NCBI GenBank assembly: GCA_020047875.1
Contig: JAIFNE010000076.1
Coordinates: 1-13,623, forward strand
Source of the DNA: Hydrogenophaga sp.
GTDB lineage: Bacteria; Pseudomonadota; Gammaproteobacteria; Burkholderiales; Burkholderiaceae_C
Length of the DNA stretch: 13,623 bases
Reading direction: 5' to 3'
A program made the translations under genes and the position numbers. Positions 1 to 5,461 of this stretch are shown one piece after another. How positions within the stretch are numbered: position 1 is the first letter of the stretch; each line of letters starts with the position of its first letter. The notes beneath the pieces were generated by a model that saw nothing but the letters and a program-made list of their open reading frames with translations, made no database searches and was not told the DNA's origin.

Positions 1-4
1 GCCG

Positions 5-805
5 ATGAACCTGCTGCCCGCCCTGACCGTGCACCCGACTGCGGCCCTGTTGTCGGCCGTGGCGGCGCTGGCCTATGCGGTACTCGCCTGGGCCTACCCC
101 CGTCTGAATGCGCCGCAAACCCGGGCGCTGCTGGCGGTGGCCTGGTTGCTGCATTTGCTGGTGCTGTCGGTCAACCTGCTCGACCGACCGGTGCACTTCG
201 GCTTTGCGCCCGCCTTGTCGGTCACCGCCTGGTTGGTGTTCACCGTGTACCTGATTGAAAGCCGCATGTTTCCCCAGATGCAGGCACGCTGGCCGCTGGC
301 GGTGCTGGGCACGCTGGCCATCGTTTTGGCGCTGCTGTTTCCCGGCAGCATGTACACCACGCTGCGCTCGCCCTGGCTGCCGCTGCACTGGGCGCTGGGC
401 ATTGCCTCCTACGGCCTGATCGCGGTGGCGGTGGTACACGCCTGGATGATGCAACGCGCCGAAAAGTCCATGCGCCTGGGCACGGCCACGCACGCCTCCA
501 TGCCGCTGCTGACGCTGGAGCGGCTCACCTTCCGCTTCATCGGCGCTGGCTTTGTGTTGCTGACCGCTACGCTGCTGGCCGGCGCGCTGTTTTCCGAGCA
601 GTACCTGGATCACTTCATCTGGAACCACAAGACCATCTTCACCGTCCTGTCGTGGGCCACCATGGGTCTTCTGCTGTGGGGCCGCTGGCGCATGGGCTGG
701 CGCGGCCGCACCGCCGCACGAACGCTTTATCTGGGCGCCGGTTTTCTGCTGCTGGGCTATGTCGGATCGCGCTTTGTGATCGAAGTGTTGCTCAGCAACC
801 GCTGA
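5..805 (+). CDS. CcsA/YpjD-family inner-membrane protein (cytochrome c assembly-like)
   Basis: A 266-residue polytopic membrane protein with about eight hydrophobic segments (roughly residues 13-31, 41-58, 67-84, 95-112, 128-147, 178-195, 213-229 and 240-260). It has the conserved His positions of the CcsA/CcmC-like cytochrome c assembly domain: PLHW near residue 127 and NHKT near 211, the latter followed by the family-typical GWRGR and the GSRFVIEV ending. Family members of this short type (YpjD/HemX-like) are thought to handle haem or support cytochrome c assembly, but their exact role in proteobacteria is poorly established. The ATG at position 5 is the first one visible and gives a normal family length. 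Only four bases lie upstream, so its ribosome binding site and a possible earlier start cannot be judged. The next gene starts 13 bases downstream, which suggests cotranscription. Confidence 0.85.
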   Translation: MNLLPALTVHPTAALLSAVAALAYAVLAWAYPRLNAPQTRALLAVAWLLHLLVLSVNLLDRPVHFGFAPALSVTAWLVFTVYLIESRMFPQMQARWPLAVLGTLAIVLALLFPGSMYTTLRSPWLPLHWALGIASYGLIAVAVVHAWMMQRAEKSMRLGTATHASMPLLTLERLTFRFIGAGFVLLTATLLAGALFSEQYLDHFIWNHKTIFTVLSWATMGLLLWGRWRMGWRGRTAARTLYLGAGFLLLGYVGSRFVIEVLLSNR

Positions 806-818
806 ACCGACGCCGCTG

Positions 819-1064
819 ATGAAATACCTGCTGGTTTTCGCTGTGATCGTGGTGGGCTTCTGGTTTTGGCGTCAGGGCCGCGCAGTGGATCGCGACGCGA
901 AGGCGTCTGCGCGGCGCGAGGTTAAACCACTGCCTGCGCCCACCGTCATGGTTGCCTGCCTGCACTGTGGCACCCACCTGCCTGAGGTTGATGCGGTTCG
1001 TGGAAAGCAAGGGGCTTATTGCTGCGAAGACCATCGGCGTCTGCGCGAAGGCCAGGCCGGATGA
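819..1064 (+). CDS. PP0621-like small membrane-anchored Cys-pair protein
   Basis: An 81-residue protein. The N-terminal hydrophobic segment (residues 2-17, rich in Val, Phe and Trp) should act as an uncleaved membrane anchor. A basic, polar linker follows, then a short C-terminal motif with two cysteine pairs, CLHC (Cys47 and Cys50) and YCCEDH (Cys68 and Cys69). That arrangement suggests a small metal-binding (zinc) knuckle on the cytoplasmic side, which is inference. Proteins of this shape, annotated as the PP0621 family, commonly lie between the CcsA-like gene and pilS in Burkholderiales; their function is unknown. The start lies 13 bases after the upstream stop and shows no clear Shine-Dalgarno sequence. 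The stop TGA at 1062-1064 overlaps an ATG at 1061 that opens a 14-codon mini-frame ending just before pilS. Confidence 0.8.
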   Translation: MKYLLVFAVIVVGFWFWRQGRAVDRDAKASARREVKPLPAPTVMVACLHCGTHLPEVDAVRGKQGAYCCEDHRRLREGQAG

Positions 1065-1106
1065 CGCCAAACCCACCCCGCGCGGCCGTCGCCACCGTCT
1101 GCTGAA

Positions 1107-2900
1107 ATGGCACACGACGACTCCTCGCAGTTCGCCCCATCCTGGCTGTCGGCACTCGACATTCAAGGCAGCAGCACGCGGAGCCAGGCCAAGCGCGTTC
1201 GCTCATTCTCCCGACTTTGGCGCGCCTTCATGCGGGCGCGGGTGTTCATCGCTGGGGTGCTGCTGCTGCTGCAGGCCTTCGTGGTGCTGACCGGCTCGGG
1301 CGGGCCACCCTGGCTGGTGGCGGTCTGCGCGGTGCACCTGAGCGCATCCATCGCCGTCCTGGTGTGGTGGCGTCCGGTACAGCCCGGCTATTCCTTTCGC
1401 CTGCAATGGCTGCTCACCATCGGCGTGGATCTGCTGGTGTTTGCCCTGCTGCAAAGCTTCCAGCAGGGCGGGATTAACTACACGCCGCTGTTTGCGTTGC
1501 CGGTGCTGCTGGCCTCGATCCTGGGCTCGCTGGTGTTTGCGCTGGGCACCGCCGCGCTGATCACGCTGTACCTGCTGGTCGAGGCGTCATTGAGCGCGCC
1601 GCTGCTGACCGATGTGTCCACCGCCCGTTTTCTGCAGACCGGCCTGACCGGCACCGGCTTCTTCCTGGTGGCTTTCCTCGCCAACCAGCTGGCCGCCCGG
1701 CTTGCCCGTGAGGAAGCGGTGGCGCAGAGCAGCCAGGCGGCTGCACGCAGCCAGGCTCAAGTCAATGAGCTTGTCATCGAGGGTCTGACCGAGGGCGTGC
1801 TGGTGGTCGATCAGCACGGCATGGTGCGCAACACCAACCCGGCCGCGCAGGCCATGCTGATGGGTCAGCGCCAGATGCAAGGAACCAAACTGCTGCTGTC
1901 CGCGCGCGACAACTGGGCCGGGCTGTTCAATCTGGTCAACGAAACCTTTGTGGTGGGCCATCCGCTGGAGAGCGAACTGACGATCGAGCTGGACGATCAC
2001 ACCACCCACCGGCTGCATGCGCGCACCCGACTCACACAGGACAGCTCGGGTCAGGCCGCTGGGCTGTGCGTGTTGTTTCTCGAAGACCTGCGGGAGGTGG
2101 AGGCGCGTGTGCGCACCGAAAAACTGGCATCCATGGGCCGCATGTCGGCCGCTGTGGCGCACGAAATCCGCAATCCGCTATCAGCCATCACCCAAGCCAA
2201 CGCCTTGCTCGACGAGGAGGTGAAGGATGCCGGCCAGAAGCGGCTCACCCGCATGATCGACCAGAATGCTCAGCGACTCTCGCGCATCGTCGATGACATC
2301 CTCAACGTGGCACGCGTGCGGCCCGAGCCCGCCAGTCTCCAAGCGCCCAGCCTGCCTCTGGACCAGACGGTACGCCAGATCACACACGAATGGAGCCGCC
2401 AGAACCCGGCACCCGGCGTGCTCAGCGTGCACACCCACGCCGGCGGAGTTCAGGTTGGGTTCGACCCCGATCATCTGCGCCGACTGCTGGTGAACCTGCT
2501 GGACAACGCGCTGCGCCACGCCAGCCGCCAGGCAGCGTCGATCCGCGTCATCACCCAGCCCAGCGGGCCCGATCGCTGCCGACTCTCGGTGTGGAGCGAT
2601 GGCAAGCCGCTGGAGACCAGCGTACGACGCCACCTGTTCGAACCCTTCTTTTCGTCCGAGAGCCGTTCAAGCGGACTGGGTCTGTACATCTGCCGCGAGC
2701 TGTGCGAACGCTATGGCGCTGAAATCACCTACCAGCGCAGCGCGCTGGATCAGCGCGAGGGCAACGAGTTTCTGGTTCTGATGCCGGCAACCGAGGGCCA
2801 GCGCGCCCCAGTGCAGCAAAACCTGGCCTACGCCGAGTCGCTGCCACCGATCATGCGGCCGCGCCGCACCCGCGGCGAGCCACCGCCGACCAACCGCTGA
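1107..2900 (+). CDS. pilS: PilS, sensor histidine kinase of the type IV pilus two-component system
   Basis: PilS is the membrane sensor kinase that controls phosphorylation of PilR and so transcription of the major pilin gene. The 597-residue product has an N-terminal membrane domain of about six hydrophobic segments (residues 38-195), a short coiled linker, a PAS-like region (about 215-325) and a HisKA domain with the H-box HEIRNPLSA, where His352 is the predicted phosphoacceptor. The HATPase domain follows, with N-box LLDNAL (Asn467) and G2-type motif SGLGLYIC (about 522-529). The G1 box is degenerate: it reads SDGKPLE, lacking the second glycine of the usual DxGxG. The order sensor then pilR, with 10 bases between them, is the classical arrangement. 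ATG 1107 has no good Shine-Dalgarno sequence but agrees with where membrane topology should begin. Confidence 0.93.
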   Translation: MAHDDSSQFAPSWLSALDIQGSSTRSQAKRVRSFSRLWRAFMRARVFIAGVLLLLQAFVVLTGSGGPPWLVAVCAVHLSASIAVLVWWRPVQPGYSFRLQWLLTIGVDLLVFALLQSFQQGGINYTPLFALPVLLASILGSLVFALGTAALITLYLLVEASLSAPLLTDVSTARFLQTGLTGTGFFLVAFLANQLAARLAREEAVAQSSQAAARSQAQVNELVIEGLTEGVLVVDQHGMVRNTNPAAQAMLMGQRQMQGTKLLLSARDNWAGLFNLVNETFVVGHPLESELTIELDDHTTHRLHARTRLTQDSSGQAAGLCVLFLEDLREVEARVRTEKLASMGRMSAAVAHEIRNPLSAITQANALLDEEVKDAGQKRLTRMIDQNAQRLSRIVDDILNVARVRPEPASLQAPSLPLDQTVRQITHEWSRQNPAPGVLSVHTHAGGVQVGFDPDHLRRLLVNLLDNALRHASRQAASIRVITQPSGPDRCRLSVWSDGKPLETSVRRHLFEPFFSSESRSSGLGLYICRELCERYGAEITYQRSALDQREGNEFLVLMPATEGQRAPVQQNLAYAESLPPIMRPRRTRGEPPPTNR

Positions 2901-2910
2901 GCGCCCAGGC

Positions 2911-4404
2911 ATGGCCGTGAACCCGATCGCCTCGGTGCTGGTCGTCGACGACGAACCCGATCTGCGCACCCTGTACGAACTGACCTTGCTGCGCGAAGGA
3001 CATCAAGTCGTTGCTGCGGGTGATCTGGCGCAGGCACGCGACCATCTGGCGCAGCAACACTTTGACGTGCTCATCACCGACATGCGTCTGCCCGATGGCC
3101 TGGGCCTGGAACTGCTGCACGCGCTCAACGCGGAGCGACGTGCCGAAAAATGCATCGTGATCACCGCCTACGGCTCGGCGGAAAATGCGGTCGAGGCACT
3201 CAAGACCGGCGCCTTTGACTACCTCACCAAGCCGGTCGACCTCAAGCAGCTTCGCGCGGCGGTCCGCGCCGCGCTGCAGAGCCAGCGCGCGCGGCCAGAG
3301 ATGCCAGCCAACGCGATCGGCGCACACCGACATGGCCAAGCCACCGCTCACCTGGCGGCTGCCGGCGTCGGCACGCGCGCCCTCGATCGCATCATCGGCC
3401 AGGCCGACTGCATGCTGCAAATCAAGGCTCGCATCGAAAAGGTGGCCAGCAGCATGGCGCCCGTCCTCATTGCCGGCGAGTCTGGCACCGGTAAGGAGCT
3501 GGTGGCGCGCGCCGTCCACGATTGCAGCCACCGGGCAGCGGGGCCCTTTGTTGCGGTCAACTGCGGCGCCATTCCCGAAAACTTGATCGAGTCGGAGTTT
3601 TTTGGCGCACGCAAAGGCGCTTTCACCGGCGCCAGCCAGGACCGCGATGGCTACTTCCAGGCGGCCCGCGGCGGCACCCTGTTTCTCGACGAGATTGGCG
3701 ACCTGCCGTTTGCCATGCAGGCCAAGCTGCTGCGCGTGATCCAGGAGCGCCGCGTGCGTGCGCTCGGTGGCGTGCAAGAGGAGGCGGTGGACGTGCGCCT
3801 GGTCAGCGCCACCCACCGCGACCTGTCAGCGCTGGTGGCCAGCGGCGATTTCCGCCAGGACCTTTTTTACCGGCTCAATGTGATCGAGCTGCGAACCCCC
3901 GCGCTGCGCGAGCGCACGCAGGACCTGCCCGAGCTGGTGCGCGCGCTGCTGCGCAAGCTGTGTGAGGAATCGGGTGTCGCGGTGCCCGAGGTGTCGGCAG
4001 CAGCACTGGCCTGGCTGCAGACGCGCGATTTGCCCGGCAATGTGCGCGAGCTGGAAAACCTGCTGCAGCGCGCGCTCGCGCTGAGCAACGGCCAGACTTT
4101 GGAACCAGCCGATTTCGGTGCCCAGGAAACAAGCGTCGGTCTGCCGGAGAAGATCACGCCGCCAGCATTCCAAGACACCGTGACAAGCACCCAAGTCAGC
4201 GCCGACATTCCTGACGACCTGCAGACGTACCTGGACGATCAGGAGCGCCAGGTGCTGCTCAAGGCCCTGAAGGAGGCCGATTTCAACCGCACGGCAGCGG
4301 CCGCGCGCCTCGGCCTGAACCTGCGTCAGATGCGCTACCGCATCCAGCGCCTGGGCATCGCCATGCCGAAAGACCCCGCGTTCGACGATGCAGACACCGA
4401 GTAA
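2911..4404 (+). CDS. pilR: PilR, sigma54-dependent response regulator for type IV pili
   Basis: An NtrC-type activator of 497 residues, usual for PilR. The receiver domain (residues 6-120) keeps the acidic pair Asp13-Asp14, phosphoacceptor Asp57 in ITDMRLPDG and Lys107 in TKPVD. A linker of about 50 residues leads to the AAA+ domain, with Walker A GESGTGKE (189-196, Lys195), the sigma54-contacting loop GAFTGA (236-241) and Walker B TLFLDEIG (Asp260). The C-terminus carries a Fis-type helix-turn-helix (about 440-485, NRTAAAARLGLNLRQMRYR). Phosphorylated PilR of this family binds upstream of pilA and opens sigma54 promoters; that target lies outside this window. The gene starts 10 bases after pilS, and its last 17 bases overlap the start of ampD in another frame, pointing to one transcript. 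Confidence 0.95.
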   Translation: MAVNPIASVLVVDDEPDLRTLYELTLLREGHQVVAAGDLAQARDHLAQQHFDVLITDMRLPDGLGLELLHALNAERRAEKCIVITAYGSAENAVEALKTGAFDYLTKPVDLKQLRAAVRAALQSQRARPEMPANAIGAHRHGQATAHLAAAGVGTRALDRIIGQADCMLQIKARIEKVASSMAPVLIAGESGTGKELVARAVHDCSHRAAGPFVAVNCGAIPENLIESEFFGARKGAFTGASQDRDGYFQAARGGTLFLDEIGDLPFAMQAKLLRVIQERRVRALGGVQEEAVDVRLVSATHRDLSALVASGDFRQDLFYRLNVIELRTPALRERTQDLPELVRALLRKLCEESGVAVPEVSAAALAWLQTRDLPGNVRELENLLQRALALSNGQTLEPADFGAQETSVGLPEKITPPAFQDTVTSTQVSADIPDDLQTYLDDQERQVLLKALKEADFNRTAAAARLGLNLRQMRYRIQRLGIAMPKDPAFDDADTE

Positions 4405-5004
4405 CGCCCCGGTCCCGGGCGACGTCTGGAGCAACGGCGCTGGCTGGCTGGCCTCGGCCCGCGCCTGTCCATCGCCCAACTTCGGTCCACGGCCGCAAGG
4501 CACCACGGTGGATCTGGTCGTGATCCATTCCATCAGCCTGCCACCGGGGCAGTACGGCGGGCACGAGGTGGAGCAACTGTTCACCAACCGCCTCGACTGG
4601 AGCGCACACCCCTACTTCGAGCAGATACGCGGCCTGGCGGTGTCGTCTCATTTCTTCATCCGGCGGTGCGGCGAACTGGTGCAGTTCGTCGACATCGACT
4701 CACGCGCCTGGCACGCGGGTGCATCGTGCTGGCGCGGGCGGGACAATTGCAACGACCACTCGATCGGCATCGAGCTCGAAGGCCTGGAGGGCGAGCGCTT
4801 CGAGCAGGCGCAATACGCCACCCTGGTTCAGCTCTGCGCCGCCCTCGCCAAGCGCCTGCCCATCGCGTATGTCGCGGGACACGAGCACATCGCACCAGGT
4901 CGCAAGCGCGATCCGGGCCCCGGGTTCCAGCTACGTGTTTCCCCTCACCCGAGCCATCGAAACCGATCCTCACCCAGGGAAACGGCGTCCCACGCCCCGC
5001 GTAA
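4388..5004 (+). CDS. ampD: AmpD, 1,6-anhydro-N-acetylmuramyl-L-alanine amidase, C-terminal end probably frameshifted
   Basis: AmpD is a cytoplasmic zinc amidase that removes the peptide from anhydromuropeptides during peptidoglycan recycling. All expected active-site elements are visible: zinc ligand His47 (VIHSISLPPG), the conserved IELEG stretch (residues 128-132), and His165, Lys173 and Asp175 in GHEHIAPGRKRDPGP, spaced as in E. coli His154, Lys162 and Asp164. The enzyme family normally continues GF-DW and ends within about 25 residues. Here the frame turns after Phe180 (4925-4927) into unrelated Arg/Ser/Pro-rich text and does not stop before nrdA. A switch to the +1-numbered frame gives a plausible end (CFPSPEPSK, stop TAA 5002-5004), which I take as the likely original terminus. 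A small deletion near 4927 would explain it. The end coordinate is inference; the catalytic core is certain. Confidence 0.75.
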
Positions 5005-5204
5005 TCGTCGGATCACACCAGCATCGGCAAGGGATGCGGACACAAATCGCGTTAAAAGCCGCATGCATGCTGGCTGGCCATCCGTGTATTCAGCACTGCC
5101 GGGCGGTGTGGCGGGGCCACTCGCGCAGACCACACCCGACCGAGTTGTGCTTTTTTCTGGCGGCAAGGCGACGCCCGTCATCAGACGTGTGGGTTTCTCG
5201 CAAA

Positions 5205-5220
5205 ACACTACCGGTAGCGC
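5205..5220 (+). promoter_or_regulatory. NrdR box 1 (upstream operator half)
   Basis: The 16-base site ACACTACCGGTAGCGC has a perfect ten-base palindromic core (CTACCGGTAG) and fits the general ACAC-N8-GTGT layout of NrdR boxes, with two departures in the last four bases. It lies just upstream of the -35 element and starts 32 bases before box 2, so the two sites sit on the same face of the helix about three turns apart. This is the standard NrdR pairing. NrdR is an ATP-cone/zinc-finger repressor of ribonucleotide reductase genes; the nrdR gene itself is not in this window. Confidence 0.85.
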
Positions 5221-5221
5221 A

Positions 5222-5250
5222 TTGAACTGGTACCACACACCAGATATAGT
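5222..5250 (+). promoter_or_regulatory. Sigma70-type promoter of nrdAB
   Basis: The -35 element is TTGAAC (5222-5227, four of six matches to TTGACA) and the -10 element is TATAGT (5245-5250, five of six matches to TATAAT), with an ideal 17-base spacer. Transcription should begin near 5257. The -10 lies inside NrdR box 2, so repressor binding would directly block RNA polymerase. The promoter lies within the open frame that runs on from ampD, which argues that the frame is not one gene. Confidence 0.8.
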
Positions 5251-5252
5251 GT
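5237..5252 (+). promoter_or_regulatory. NrdR box 2 (overlapping the nrdA -10 element)
   Basis: The 16-base site ACACCAGATATAGTGT matches the NrdR box pattern well: ACAC and GTGT ends with an AT-rich TATAG half. The inverted arms extend outward as ACACAC (5235-5240) and GTGTGT (5249-5254). Sixteen bases separate it from box 1. Its overlap with the -10 hexamer indicates repression by promoter occlusion when dATP-loaded NrdR binds. Confidence 0.87.
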
Positions 5253-5461
5253 GTGCTGCGTTCACGAAGCTGGCACCCGCCGCCTCGCGCCAAGCCCTCA
5301 GGACCTGCGCGCACCCCGGACAACCAGCACAGCGCGACAGGCCAAAACCCGCTGGCGAACACGCTTCGCAGCACCCAGCTCCGTCCCACGCCGCCGCACC
5401 CCCCCTGCACACCGCTGCCGCACAACCATCAGGCCGTACGCCCCTGGCTGCAGCCAGCGCG

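Larger units (their letters stand above)
5005..5461 (+). other. Non-coding stretch: ampD-nrdA spacer, NrdR-controlled promoter and C-rich nrdA leader
   Basis: The frame is open throughout, but the text does not look like a protein of any family I know. It holds the two NrdR boxes and the nrdA promoter (5205-5252), then a leader of about 200 bases (from about 5257) rich in C and poor in G. No ATG, GTG or TTG occurs in any plus-strand frame between 5258 and 5461. Upstream, a seven-base inverted repeat (GGTGTGG 5105-5111, CCACACC 5130-5136) lies ahead of a six-T run (5151-5156), but with 14 bases between arm and run it is not a convincing terminator. I see no further gene here. Confidence 0.6.

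Noticed and set aside
2851..3816. 321-codon minus-strand frame opposite pilR
   Set aside because: Same reason: the plus strand carries intact receiver and AAA+ motifs, and the antisense product is low-complexity His/Ala/Gly text.
5063..5065. ATG 5063 as the nrdA start
   Set aside because: It lies upstream of the NrdR boxes and promoter, so the regulated transcript could not use it, and the following residues are not NrdA-like.
5105..5156. Possible intrinsic terminator after ampD (inverted repeat plus six T residues)
   Set aside because: The seven-base arms enclose an 18-base loop and the T run begins 14 bases after the stem, so it lacks terminator geometry.
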